Positions 20,903 through 31,480 of a stretch of DNA of 64,000 nt are shown here, piece by piece. Both the position numbers and the translations under genes were made by a program. How positions within the stretch are numbered: position 1 is the stretch's first letter; the number at the start of each line of letters is the position of its first letter. This DNA is from Emiliania huxleyi CCMP1516 (taxonomy: Eukaryota; Haptophyta; Isochrysidales; Noelaerhabdaceae): contig NW_005202427.1 of assembly GCF_000372725.1 (NCBI RefSeq), forward strand, positions 962,119-1,026,118, written 5' to 3'. The notes under the pieces are model-generated. The model saw only the letters and a program-made list of their open reading frames with translations. It was not told where the DNA came from and searched no databases.

Positions 20903-21859
20903 ATGAAGATGCTGCGGCCCGGCCTCAAGATCCTCGACGGCGGCCTCTCCACCCAGCTCGAGAATCACCACGGCGTCGACCTCACCAAGTACCCCAAGCT
21001 CTGGACGGCTGGCCTGCTCGCCGACGCCGCCGGCCGCGCCAAGCTGCGGGCCGCACACGACGCCTATTACGCCGCCGGCGCGTCCGTCATCCTCTCCTCC
21101 TCGTACCAGACGAGTCCGGGCACGGACACCGCGGCGCTCGCCGCCTCGATCGAGCTCGCGCTCGATGCGCGCGACGCGGCGGCGCCCGGCGCAGAGGCGT
21201 GGGTGTCCTGCGGGCCGTACGGCGCCACGCTCGCCGACGGCTCAGAGTACCGCGGCGACTACGCACTTGGCGAGGCGGCGCTTCGTGAGTGGCACGGCGC
21301 GCGGCTCGCGGGACTGCTGCCGCCGGACGCCCCGCGCCGCCCCGACGGCCTCGCCTTTGAGACGCTGCCCAGCATGCCGGAGGTGCGGGCGATCCTCTCG
21401 CTGCTGGCGGAGCCGCGGTGGCGCGAGATGCCGGCGTGGCTGTCCTTCCAGTGCCGCGACGGCAGCCACCTCGCCGACGGCACCCCGGTCGCCGATGCGG
21501 TCTCCGCGTGCCGCGCCGCCTTTGCGGCACGGGGGCCCGCGCGCAGCCTGCTCGGCGCCAACTGCGTGTCTCCGGCGATTGTGCACGAGCTGCTTGATGC
21601 GCTGCTCGCGCCGGCGGCCGAGGGCGCGCTCTCCGGCGTGGTGCTGTACCCCAACGACGGGGGTACCTGGAACGCGACCGAGCGCTGCTGGGAGTGCGTC
21701 GGCGGCGAGCGCAGCTTTGCCGACGCGCTGGCGGGGGAGTGGGCGGGCCGCATCCGCGCGTCGGGGCTCGAGGCGATCATCGGCGGCTGCTGCTCCACCG
21801 ACCAGTGCACGGTCCGCGCGCTGAGCCGGGCGCTCAGGGCGGGATGCGCGGGGGAGTGA
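20903..21859 (+). CDS. Homocysteine S-methyltransferase
   Basis: Intronless, 318 aa, the usual length for single-domain homocysteine S-methyltransferases (plant HMT, yeast Mht1/Sam4, bacterial MmuM). These transfer a methyl group from S-methylmethionine or S-adenosylmethionine to homocysteine, giving methionine. Visible motifs: LDGGLSTQLE at the N-terminus, ASVILSSSYQTS, GPYGATLADGSEYRG, FETLPSMPEV, FQCRDGSHLADG, and the zinc-ligand segments GANCVSP (about residue 220) and GGCCSTD (about 295). All three expected thiolate ligands are present, so it should be active. The family usually acts in the cytosol; no targeting leader is seen. A second ATG (MLRPG) two codons downstream is an alternative start. 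Confidence 0.93.
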   Translation: MKMLRPGLKILDGGLSTQLENHHGVDLTKYPKLWTAGLLADAAGRAKLRAAHDAYYAAGASVILSSSYQTSPGTDTAALAASIELALDARDAAAPGAEAWVSCGPYGATLADGSEYRGDYALGEAALREWHGARLAGLLPPDAPRRPDGLAFETLPSMPEVRAILSLLAEPRWREMPAWLSFQCRDGSHLADGTPVADAVSACRAAFAARGPARSLLGANCVSPAIVHELLDALLAPAAEGALSGVVLYPNDGGTWNATERCWECVGGERSFADALAGEWAGRIRASGLEAIIGGCCSTDQCTVRALSRALRAGCAGE

Positions 21860-22016
21860 CCCGGAGCGTGGTTGGATCGCGGCCGGGACGCCGGATGGCC
21901 GCATGTGAGCAACGGCACGCGTGACACGTGAGGCCCTGCGGAACACACCCACACGCTGCCTGCAGTTCACGCTGCGAGAGAGGAGGAGGAGAGAGGTGCG
22001 GGAGAGCGTGTCATGA

Positions 22017-22105
22017 TGCGACGGTGCATCAGTCACCTTATGCCACAGTCGCATAATCCGGATATGCGACGGCGTGGCACAAGGTGACTGAGGTACACCG
22101 TCGCA
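22017..22105. repeat. 89-bp foldback hairpin
   Basis: TGCGACGGTG at 22017 pairs with CACCGTCGCA ending at 22105; the arms (about 40 nt each, through TCAGTCACCTT and TGCCAC to GTCGCATA) are nearly perfect complements around the loop ATCCGG. It lies between the methyltransferase and TMEM216-like genes, which are transcribed towards each other. A miniature foldback element or a structured 3'-end signal are both possible. Confidence 0.85.
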
Positions 22106-22449
22106 ACCTCGCACACATGATGCACGACAGACAGCATGAATCAGCTAGAATGTAGAAAACGAGACTACAGAGTCCCGGACCGGCGACCGGGCCCGCCCGT
22201 GGCTCGCGCGTCGCCGGCCCCGCGCCGCTCGACCGCTCGTCCGCGCTCGTGTGAATATCCGTCATTCAGTAGTGAATGCCCGAAAAACATAAAAAGGCGG
22301 ACCCTTTATACAGCTCACTCGTCTCCTCACAGCTCACACACAGCGGGTCCCTCCTAAAGTTTTTACCGGTCCGTAAAGTTCTCTCTCTGAGCTCTACATG
22401 CATACAGGGACTTTCACTCAAAGTCACACACTTTCCGGGGAGCTGTGCG

Positions 22450-23333
22450 TCACCGCTCGTCGAGGTCGCCCGCGCTCACGAGCTGAAAGTTGGCCTCGGC
22501 CTTGAGGATGAACAGTCTCGCGGTAGGCCAACCGACAACGAGCTCTGCAACGTAGATGCAGAGCAGTAGCGCCTGGTGAGGGCATGGTCATGGGCGCTGT
22601 CTGCGGCCGCAGTCCGGGCCCAATGCGAGCTGGCTGGTGCGAGCGGGCGCACCGACATCGGATACTCCACCTGCAGCGTGATCCACCCGAGGTAGTGCTG
22701 AGCGGTGAGAAAGTAGACGTGGATGACCGCCTAGCGTGGCCGGCCCCTTGGTGAGAGGGCACGGAGGCTGGCGGCGCAGAGGTGGGAGGAGAGCACCACG
22801 GCCAGCGTTGAAAACATAAACGGACCAAGCAGCTCGATCCGCTCGTGGAGGTTGCCGAGGCAGCCCAGTGTCAGACGGATCGGCTCAAACACGGCCCACG
22901 CAATGTAGAGCGTCGGCGACAGGATCACCACGTGCAGCGGCGGCTCCCACACCGACGCCTTCCACAGGAAGAGACAGATCCAGCCGGCGGCCCACAGGGC
23001 AGAGAGCACCGAGTTGGCGCAGACAAGCTGTTGCAGCAGTGTCGAGCTGGCAATCTCGTGCCTCGCCTTGGGTGGCTGAGGCCGCACTGCACCATTCACC
23101 GCCGCAAAGAGCCGCTCAAAGGCGGTCGGCGGCCGGCGCTCGGGGAACAAGTGCTCCGCCGCGGCGGGAGAGAGCCGCTGCGCGTCGCTCGTCTCGGGCG
23201 GGGCAGCGGCCGGCAGGGTATCGTCCGCCTCTGGCGCGAGCGGGGTGGCCTCCGCTTCCTCGGCGCGCTGGCGCCGCCTCGCGGACATCCCGGGAACTGG
23301 CCGTGCACGGCGTTGCAAACTTGTCGCATCCAT
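22450..23333 (-). CDS. TMEM216/TMEM17-family ciliary transition-zone protein
   Basis: Three exons: 22800-23333, 22671-22730, 22450-22572, with GT-AG introns of 69 nt (22731-22799) and 98 nt (22573-22670); 238 aa. After a charged, Pro/Ala-rich N-terminus of about 95 residues come four hydrophobic segments: VLSALWAAGWICLFLW, VILSPTLYIAWAVF, FMFSTLAAVIHVYFL and ALLLCIYVAELVVGW. The segment EPIRLTLGCLGNLHERIELL matches the hallmark E-x-I-R-L-x-x-G-x-x-GNL of TMEM17/TMEM216, proteins of the ciliary transition-zone (MKS/tectonic) complex gating membrane-protein entry into cilia. The last helix resembles the C-terminal helix of TMEM216. Implies the organism makes a cilium at some stage. Met 23333 or the Met 15 codons later may be the start. 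Confidence 0.85.
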
Positions 23334-24442
23334 GTAACCGATGTCAGTGCTCGCCGTTTATTACTTTTTTGTCCAGTTAGCTCGCCTCCCCCGTCGCCGG
23401 CCCCGGTGTGCCAGGCGGATGTAACGCACCGTGGCCGTACTCGAGTAAGTAGGCAGCAGTCGGCGCTCTTGCGTTGGCCTGGTACGAGAGTTTCCGGCAA
23501 CCCAGAGGGAACCAAAGAGTGAGAGGGTCCCCAGCAGCAGCACTTTGCGTTTCCGGACGGAGGTTTGCTGCGGACTTTGAGCAAGCCCGCGATTTTAAAA
23601 TTTTTTTTGAGAGCGCCTTCGTTGTTAATAGTACAAACCCAATGGTCCCTTGCGAGCGGTCCGTCGTTGCAGTCGCACACACTCACACGCCACGCCGCAC
23701 CGCGCGCCCACCCGCTGCCCCGCCCAGGCGGGAAAGAGATGAGGAGATGGGACAGCGAAGGAGGAGCACAAGCACGTATGGGAGGGTTCAGTAATGCGCC
23801 ACGCTGCCCGGCGTCTCTCACTTTCCGGGACAGCCCCGCCCTTGTGAGGCAGGAGAGTGACGGCTACCCCGTACGCCCTGTTGCTTCTACCCCGACGCCG
23901 ACCGCCCATCCGCCCCTCCTCGCTCCCGCCTCGAATGCTCCGGACCCCGACAAGCCGCCCGACGTTGGGCCTCTGCCCCGCACGCTCCCGCCCCTCTGCC
24001 CCTCACACACACCCAGGCCCGACATGCACATACAAGACAAACCCGGCGTCCTGCTCTCAAAAGAAAAGAAAAAATGGGAAGGAGGAGACCAGCGGGGGAG
24101 ACTTCCCGCCTATGCAACACCCCAGAGAGGGGCTGCCATCGCCGAAGCTGTGCCTAAGCATAACTCCCAAACCCGCAGCGGCCCGGGGGGCCTTGGGGGC
24201 AGCCTGCCGGACCGCTGTTGCACGGGGCTGAGCACCAGGAGATGAGTGGAATTGATGGATCGGGCTGCTGTCCGTGCCTCCCCTCTATACGTCAGAGTGG
24301 GACCTACGCCGCGCCGGGTGAGGAGCGCGCCCGGTCCTCGACGGAGCCGCGCGCCCCAAACGACCCAGGCGGCGAGTAGTCGTCCTCGAACCTTCGACTC
24401 GTAGTCGCCCGTGATTAGCGCCCCTCCTCCCTCGCCCGTCCC
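23334..24442. other. Intergenic
   Basis: No supported gene or repeat. Several overlapping frames on both strands look like shadows; the region lies upstream of the TMEM216-like gene and downstream of the next minus-strand gene. Confidence 0.4.
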
Positions 24443-25940
24443 TATTCATACTGCTCCCGAGGCGCCCGCGGCATCTCGCCGCCCATCTTCGGCCACGCGT
24501 TGTAGTCGAAGATGGCGGCGTTGCGCCTCGCGACGATGGCCGAGTGCACTTGCAGGAAGCGCTTGCGCTCGCTACTGACCCGCCATCGTTCGCTGTCGGA
24601 GGACGCCTTAGCGGCCTTGATGTCGAAGTTGGTGTTGAACCACGTCGCCGCCTCGTGCCCGATGCCGCCACGCGTGCTCGCCGCCCATGTCATAAAGTCG
24701 CAGTTTTTGGCGTCGCACGCCCTGAGGGAGGGTGTAGAGGATGTAGAGTGTAGAGCACTGTAGAGCTGTAGAGATGTAGAGCGCTGTAGAGCTGTAGAGC
24801 TCTACATCCGCCGCGTGACGAGGCGCCTGCGTTGTAGAGCGATGTAGAGGCGCTCTACAACGTGAAATCTCTACAACAAACTCTACATCATAAGCGGCGA
24901 ACGAGGCACGGTCGCTCTCCGACATGAGGCGCGTTGCACTTGCCAGTGCTGCCCTGGCCTTCTGTCTGCCCGCCCAATGGGTGGCAGATGCCTCTGCTGC
25001 TGTGGCATGCCTCACGGCTGCGACTGGCCGGCGCCTCGGCGCGTCAGCTCGGCTCGGCGTAGCGATCGTGGCCAGCGCAACTCGCCTGGACTCAACGCTC
25101 AGCCAGGAGCTCCCGCACGCGCTGGCGCGAGTCATGGCGCAGATAAGGCGTCTGAATGCTCGCCTCGCCTCGCGCAAATGCGACCGTCCTCGCAGCCGAC
25201 AGTCCACCGCCTGCTAAAGAAGCACAGCGACGAATGCGGCACCGGCGACACATGGCAGGCTCATGACGCAGTTATAGGGTGTTGTGTGCCGTCAGAGGGA
25301 CTCTCTGTGTGTCAGGGATAGTCAGGGCTGTCCATCAGAGCTTCACTAAGCTCGGTAAAACCCCATTAGCGCGGCTCGACCTCTTTGAGTCACTGCCTTC
25401 CCGGCGGTTTGGCTGTAGAGCCTCTACAACAAACTCTACAACAAAATCGCGCTCTACATCGCTCTACAACGCAGGCGCCTCGTCACGCGGCGGATGTAGA
25501 GCTCTACAGCTCTACAGCGCTCCAGAGCGCTCTACATCTCTACAGCTCTACAGCGCTCTACACTCTACATCCTCTACACCCTCCCTCAGCGCACGCCGCT
25601 GCCTTGGCCTTCCGCTTCGTCGCCTCAGCGTAGTCGGTGGCTAGGCGCTTGCCGCTCGCCAGCGGGCGCAGCCTGTCATGGTGCACCGCGGTGACGCACG
25701 TGCCGTCGTACACCACGGCGCGCGCCGACTCTGCATAGTTGCCGAAGACGCCGTCGCCCCTCTGGTACGGGTTGGTGTCCGGATCGTGCGCCTGCGTCGG
25801 GTCCCTGCAGCCGAGCCTCACCTCCATGACCTTTGCCGAGGCGCCGAAGGCGCGGGCGACGTTCGTGACGTGGGTGTTGAGGGATGTGTGCCCCGTGGCC
25901 AGCCAGCCGCCGTAATTTTTTTTGTTCTGGGCGATTTGAG
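24443..25940 (-). CDS. Unrecognised conserved-looking protein split by an introner
   Basis: Two coding blocks on the minus strand: about 25600-25940 (WLATGHTSLNTHVTNVARAF ... HHDRLRPLASGKRLATDYAE) and 24443-24721 (CDAKNCDFMTWAAS ... IFDYNAWPKMGGEM, ending PREQYE). The join across the 868-bp element at 24722-25589 is exact: GCAGCGGC/GTGCG...CTCAG/GGCGTGC reads K-A-A-A-A-C-D-A-K. Composition and register look genuine, but no family is recognised. The N-terminus is unresolved: an acceptor-like CTGCAG occurs near 25950, just where the divergent plus-strand gene begins, so the first exon may lie further upstream. Confidence 0.5.
24714..24721. repeat. 8-bp target-site duplication, left
   Basis: CGCACGCC, repeated at 25590-25597 directly outside the inverted ends. 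Confidence 0.85.
24722..25589 (-). mobile_element. Introner: inverted-repeat element acting as intron
   Basis: An 868-bp element with terminal inverted repeats of about 135-170 bp (start CTGAGGGAGGGTGTAGAGG; end is its complement), built of GTAGAG/CTCTAC motifs. It is flanked by the 8-bp direct repeat CGCACGCC (24714-24721 and 25590-25597). On the minus strand the first target copy reads GGCGTGCG and provides a GT donor; the element's last bases CTCAG provide the acceptor; removal restores the host frame. No transposase inside: non-autonomous. Confidence 0.88.
25590..25597. repeat. 8-bp target-site duplication, right
   Basis: CGCACGCC, partner of 24714-24721; read on the minus strand it contains the GT used as donor. 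Confidence 0.85.
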
Positions 25941-25963
25941 GGAGGCTGCCTCTGCAGGAAGAG

Positions 25964-27370
25964 ATGGCCGCCGACCGTACCCGCCTGGCTGCCTTTTACC
26001 ACGCGGCGCCCTTCAGCCCAGCTACCCCGAGCTCGCTCATCCCCGCGCCAGATCTGACTCCTCACGCCGAGGCGTTCATTGGGGCGCAGCCGCCGCACAA
26101 CGCCTTTACTCCTCTCGAGCCCATCCCTTACCACGGCACGCACGCAATCGCCGGTACGGCGCGCAGCGACAGCGCGGCGAGCGAGGCCAAGCTCAGCGCG
26201 GCGGCACCTGAGTTCAAGCCGAAGCCGCCGCCCAAGCTCAACGCGGATGCGCCCGCCTTCAACCCGAGTGAGGCCGCGGCCGAGCAGAAGCAGCTGCGGA
26301 GCCTCGTCGCCGCTTCCGAGGCGCAGCTCGCGTCTCAGCGGAAAGAGATCAGCGCGTGCAAGGTGCGCTGACCGTGCGCAGCCGTGCCCGACCCATCCTG
26401 CCTCGGCCACCGCCCACCGCCCACCCCTGCTGCGACACAGGCGAGGGAGACGGCGCTGGCCACGGAGGCGAGGGAGGCGCGCGCACTGGCGCAGTCGCTG
26501 GCGGAGCGAGCCGACCTGGCGGGACGCCAGCTCAGCGCGGCGAACGCCGAACGCGGGCGCGTCGAGATGAAGCTGCACGACGCGCAGCGCGAGGCGGGCG
26601 AGGCTTGCCGTGCCCGCGCCGAGGCGGTCGAGCAGGCGAGGCGCGGGCTGGAGGAGGAGCGGCGCCAGCACGCGGCCGCGATCGGAGAGGCTCGACACGC
26701 CCACGAGGCAGAGCGAGAGCGGCAGAGGCGCGAGCACGAAACGGAGCTTGCGCGGGCGCGCCGGCTGCACGCCGAGGAGACGACGAGCCTGCGCGACCAG
26801 CAGAACGAGCTCGTGCAGCAGAAGGAGGCGCTCGTCCACCAGCTCCACCTGCTACGCCGCAGCTTGCAGCAGAACCGCCCGCCGCCGCCGAACCACCCGC
26901 CGCCGCCGAACCACCCGCCGCCGCCGAACCACCCGCCGCCGCCGAACCACCCGCCGCCGAACCACCCGCCGCCGAACTTGCCCCTCTACCGCGCCACCAC
27001 ACCGCCGCCGCCTCTGCCGATGCCGCCGCCGCAGCTACCGATGCACGCGCCGCCGCAGCTCGGGATGAGGCAGCCCCCCCCGCCGCCGATGCCGCCGCCG
27101 CCGGCAGCGGCAGCGGACCCGGTCCTCGCCCTGCTCTCGCAGCACCCGCTCGCCGAGCCCGGCGCCCCGCGACCCAACCCGGTGCCGCTGACTCGCCGGG
27201 CAAACACAAACAGCCTCTGTGCCATGGGCGGGCGCCGGTCGCCGCGCAAGGCAGCGGCCAGGCCACCTGCGCACGCCCGGCGGCCCGCCTCGCATGGCGC
27301 TGCGCACAAGCCTTGCGAGGGGCTCTCTTTCGGGCAGCCTCCGGTGCCCATCTACCGCAGCCGCGGCTGA
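25964..27370 (+). CDS. Coiled-coil protein with two PAM2 motifs
   Basis: Two exons: 25964-26362 and 26441-27370, with a 78-nt GT-AG intron (CAAG/GTGCGC, CACAG/GCGAGG); 442 aa. Residues about 72-100 contain KLSAAAPEFKP and KLNADAPAFNP, both fitting the PAM2 consensus (L-[SN]-x-x-A-x-x-F-x-P) that binds the MLLE domain of cytoplasmic poly(A)-binding protein. A long Arg/Glu/Ala coiled coil follows (about 115-285), then a proline array of PPPPNH units (26875-26970), a PPLPMPPP-rich segment and a basic tail. A role in mRNA translation, decay or granules is inferred from PAM2 alone. It is divergently arranged with the introner-split gene. Confidence 0.7.
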
Positions 27371-28570
27371 GTTGGACTGAGGTGAGGGTGATCTCACCAC
27401 AATCCTTCATCATCCATCATCATGCATCAGCCTCCGGTGCATGAGATCAAGGTGTGCCGCCAGGTTGCACGGGTAGAGATGGGGTCGGGGAGGGAGGGGG
27501 GGGGGGGGAAGGGGTCCGGGGGGTGATGACTGCGAGCGACGAGTGCTCGGCTGGCTGATCCGCCTCCGGCGCCAAGGGGGGAGGGGGGGGGGGGGGGAAA
27601 GGTATTCGGGCGTGTGCGGGAAAAGCCCCCCCACCGCCTGGTGCGCGTCTACCAAATCTGGACAAAGGCTGGAAGAATGGCGGGATGGAGTCGTGCCCCT
27701 GACGGCCGTCGGCGATTATGTGTGACTGTGTCTCTGAGTCTGGATCGCGGGATCGCCGAGATCAGAGCGGAGAGACAGACGATTCATTCAGACGATGCAT
27801 GAGAAGTTGAGTATGAACACCAACATGTACCAGGCCACGCGCGCGCACGCCATATCGCGCACTAATCGCGCGGTAACACCGACCGACGTCTAACGTGTAA
27901 CGAGACTAACGAGTGCGCGGTCACACGCCAAACCGGCCGGCTACCGTACACCGCGTACCGCTACCGGGATGGGGGATCGGGGATGGGGCGGGAACCGGGT
28001 AACCCTAACCGCAAACGCATAATCCATAAAACCGCGGCGCGGCCCGCCCGCGCCCCGGCGGGGGCGTGGCGGCTGGCGCGGTGGCCGGTGGGTTTTTTCC
28101 TTTTCGGTCTCGCGCGGTCCGCGGATCTCGCGGTGGACGGTTGCGCGCCACGCGAGAGGCTCTCGGCACTCGGGAGAGGGGGAGAGGCGCAGACCGCAGA
28201 GCCAGAGCGCAGAGCGCAGAGGCCCCGAGACCTCACGACCCGCAGCACACCCCCACACGCGCACCCAGTCCAAGATCGGTCTCGCCGCGAGATCTAGGCG
28301 TCTATATTTGTAGATAGAGAGAGCTTATAGAGGGATGGGATTACACGCGGAGTTTCTCGGCCGTATGTCGGAACGGCGCAGCACCCTCTGCACGGGCGGG
28401 CCGTCCCGCGAGGGGTGGGGAGGGGGAGCGCCGGCCGCCGGTCCCCGAGCGGCTACTGACGTTTACATGATGAGATACATGTGCGCGTGGGCGCCGCCCC
28501 GGCCACGCCTCCCTGCGCTGGGCGCGGCTGCGCCGTGAGAGATGCCAGAGGAGGAGGTCGAGCCCGATGA
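27371..28570. other. Intergenic
   Basis: No supported gene. G-tracts at about 27495-27600 (runs of 9-12 G) are the only low-complexity feature. The stretch before 28571 is the 3' region of the PP1 gene. Confidence 0.4.
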
Positions 28571-31008
28571 TCATCGCTTCCGAGGCGGCGTCAGCGGCCG
28601 GTTCGCCGAGAAGCCGAATTTGTGCTTCTCTGTCGGCTTGAGGATGCGGAAGGAGCACATCAGGCTCTCGTCTACCGACATGACGGCGCCCGCGTTGTCA
28701 AACTCGCCGCAGTAGTTTGGCGCCGAGAAGATGGTGACTAGCTGCCGGTCGGCAAAGAACTCGTACCCGTCCTCGACAACCTGACGGCAAGACCAGTGGG
28801 GGGAAAGAGCTCAGCGATGTCTCCTCCGCCAGCCACAGCCCGCCCCGCCGCAGCAACGCCCCGTTGCAGCAACTCCCGCCGCATCCCGCCCCGCCGCATC
28901 CCGCCCCGCCGCCGCCTCCCGCACCTGGTGCGCGCGCACGACGAGGTCGAAGTCGTGCTTCTGCAGGAACTTCGAGACGACGTCGGCGCCAAACGTGAAG
29001 GAGACGCCGCGGTCGTTCTCCGCCCACCCCGTAATATCCGCCTCCGGGTCCGACCAGAGCAGGTCGCAGAGCAGGCCCGCGTCAGGCACCTGCCCCGCGC
29101 GCGCGCGCGACTACCGGGTGAGCAGCGGAGCGAGGGCGGGCGCCACAGCGCACGCGCGCGGCAAAGGGAGGAGCTCCCCCCNNNNNNNNNNNNNNNNNNN
29201 NNNNNNNNNNNNNNNNNNNNNNNNNNNNNNNNNNNNNNNNNNNNNNNNNNNNNNNNNNNNNNNNNNNNNNNNNNNNNNNNNNNNNNNNNNNNNNNNNNNN
29301 NNNNNNNNNNNNNNNNNNNNNNNNNNNNNNNNNNNNNNNNNNNNNNNNNNNNNNNNNNNNNNNNNNNNNNNNNNNNNNNNNNNNNNNNNNNNNNNNNNNN
29401 NNNNNNNNNNNNNNNNNNNNNNNNNNNNNNNNNNNNNNNNNNNNNNNNNNNNNNNNNNNNNNNNNNNNNNNNNNNNNNNNNNNNNNNNNNNNNNNNNNNN
29501 NNNNNNNNNNNNNNNNNNNNNNNNNNNNNNNNNNNNNNNNNNNNNNNNNNNNNNNNNNNNNNNNNNNNNNNNNNNNNNNNNNNNNNNNNNNNNNNNNNNN
29601 NNNNNNNNNNNNNNNNNNNNNNNNNNNNNNNNNNNNNNNNNNNNNNNNNNNNNNNNNNNNNNNNNNNNNNNNNNNNNNNNNNNNNNNNNNNNNNNNNNNN
29701 NNNNNNNNNNNNNNNNNNNNNNNNNNNNNNNNNNNNNNNNNNNNNNNNNNNNNNNNNNNNNNNNNNNNNNNNNNNNNNNNNNNNNNNNNNNNNNNNNNNN
29801 NNNNNNNNNNNNNNNNNNNNNNNNNNNNNNNNNNGAAAGGAAAAAAAGGAGAGGAAAGGAGGGGAGACGAAAGAAAGAGGAGGGGGGGGACAGAAAATAA
29901 AAACAACAAAGAGGGGGGGGGCGAAGTCGCTGCACCGGCTGGAGGATGAGCGGGCTCGGCACGGAGGGGTGGGGCGGGGCAAGCGGGAAGGGGGGGGGGG
30001 GGGGAGGGGGCCTCTTGGAAGCGCTTCCAAATCTTGATGTTGAGCCGCCGCTTGCACTCGTCGTAGAAGCCGTAGATGCGGTTGATCGAGGCGCACTCGT
30101 GGTTGCCGCGCAGCAGGAAGAAGTTTTCCGGGTACTTGACCTGAGACGCGAGCCGGAATACAAGAATGGTGTGCGACATCATACCGTGTTCTCTTCTGTA
30201 GGACTTGGACGTGTGCGCGAGCAGCAGGCACATGCGATCTGGGGAGATACGGGGAGATCCGGGGAGATCTGGGGAGATACGGGGGCTCTTGACCTTGTAC
30301 GCGAGCAGCAGGCACATGAGATCTGGGGAGATCTGGGGAGATACGGGGAGATCTGGGGAGATATGGGGGCTCTTGACCTTGTACGCGAGCAGCAGGCACA
30401 TGCACTCGAGTCCGTTCTTCCCGCGGTCCACGTAGTCGCTGCGAGGTGCGGAGGGGGTGCGGGTGGGCGGCGGGGAGGCGCGCGAGGCGGGAGGGGCGAA
30501 GCGGCGGCACAGCCGGGGCCTCGCGCGCGAGTCGCAACCTCCCGTCCGCCCCCGCCCACCTTGCCCCGCGCCTCTCCCCTCCCCCTCCGCGCGGGCGCTC
30601 ACCCGAGAAAGAGGTAGTTTGCCTCCGGAGGGAAGCCGCAGTGCTCAAAGAGGCGCAGCAGGTCGTGGTACTGCCCGTGGATGTCGCCCACGATCTGTAT
30701 CGGCGCCTCCAGCTCGAGCAGCGCGTGCTGATTCTGGATGACCTCGCTGCTCTGGTCGATCAGCATCGTCACCTCGTCCGTGGTCAGGTTCACGTTTGTC
30801 CCCGGCTTCTCTGCGAGGCGCGAGGCGGGCAAGGGCGCTCGGCGCGCGCGACGCTGAGCGTGAGCCGCGGCGCCCCTCCCCTCCCCCCTCCCTCGGGCCA
30901 CAGGCGCGCGGGTAGCGCGGCGTCGGGTCGCGTGAAACGCTCACTTTCTCTGGCCTCCAGCAGCTTCTTGATGATGGCGTTCAGCTTTGCGTCATTGGGA
31001 TCGCCCAT
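28571..31008 (-). CDS. Serine/threonine phosphatase PP1 catalytic subunit (gap inside)
   Basis: Exons read on the minus strand: 30945-31008 ([20 protein letters not shown]), 30603-30810, 30378-30438, 30012-30140, [gap], 28925-29089, 28571-28780. Metallophosphatase motifs are present: GDIHGQY, GDYVDRG (across exons 2 and 3) and [24 protein letters not shown] and [12 protein letters not shown] follow. The C-terminus ends PPRKR, typical of PP1. The missing exon, which should encode DCFNCLP and the MHGG catalytic segment, falls in the N-gap 29182-29834. Exon 4 seems to leave by a GC donor (CAAGAG/GCCCCC). PP1 dephosphorylates Ser/Thr of many substrates under regulatory subunits binding RVxF, in cytosol and nucleus. 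The intron 30141-30377 contains tandem copies of exon 3's end. Confidence 0.95.
29182..29834. other. Assembly gap (653 N)
   Basis: A run of N inside the PP1 gene, bordered on the right by a homopurine tract (GGAAAGGAGGGGAGACGAAA and similar, 29835-29925). At least one PP1 exon is lost. Confidence 0.99.
30204..30404 (-). repeat. 84-bp tandem repeats of exon/intron sequence in PP1
   Basis: GCAGCAGGCACATG (encoding CMCLLLA on the minus strand) occurs at 30221, 30305 and 30389, an 84-bp period. Only the copy at 30389 is the real exon 3 end; the other two are inside the intron, each followed by GGGGAGATCT/GGGGAGATAC short repeats. Intron length 237 = 69 + 2 x 84. Confidence 0.85.
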
Positions 31009-31480
31009 CGCGCCGGCGCGGGAGATCGGCCGATTCTTGCGGCGCGGCGCTCTCCCCTCCGATCAATCCCGCGGCGCCGAGCAGCAACCGACCTTGCCAA
31101 GACGGGGACGCACGGCCCGTCGGCGGGCAAACGGGAGCAGCAGGGGGCGGGGGCGGTCGGGGGGGGGGGCGCGATCACTAGGGGCGCGGCGGGACGGCGC
31201 GACGGTGGGTTGGGCGTGAGTGTCTGCTGCTGTGGCTCGAGCCGACCTCCTGTGGGCGCCTAGCCTAAGCCTCCAGGCCACCAAGCCGAGGAGTTCCGCG
31301 AAGAGAAATCGCTCAGTGAGGTTGCGTCGTCATGTTAGCCTCTACTGTCTACTAGCTCCAAGCCGGAACGAAAAGAAAGAAAATATTTAGAGGACAGGAA
31401 TTTGTTCAAGCCGTCGCCCACCCTGGGCGTCTGCCTCTTCCTTTGCAGTTCCGCTCGCGACAAGCCGCCGACTGGTCATC
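31009..31480. other. Intergenic with repeat family C fragment
   Basis: Region between the PP1 start and a plus-strand frame. About 31371-31440 has AAAAGAAAGAAAATA and GCCGTCGCCCACCCTGGGCG followed by CTGCCTCTTCCTTTGCAG, a degenerate family C copy. Confidence 0.5.

Noticed and set aside
25676..26848. A 390-codon minus-strand open frame.
   Set aside because: It is antisense to the PAM2/coiled-coil gene and partly out of frame with the introner-split gene; composition (Arg/Leu-rich) is typical of a GC-rich shadow.
26532..27413. Minus-strand Ala/Arg-rich frame.
   Set aside because: Shadow of the coiled-coil gene; periodicity comes from the PPPPNH repeats.
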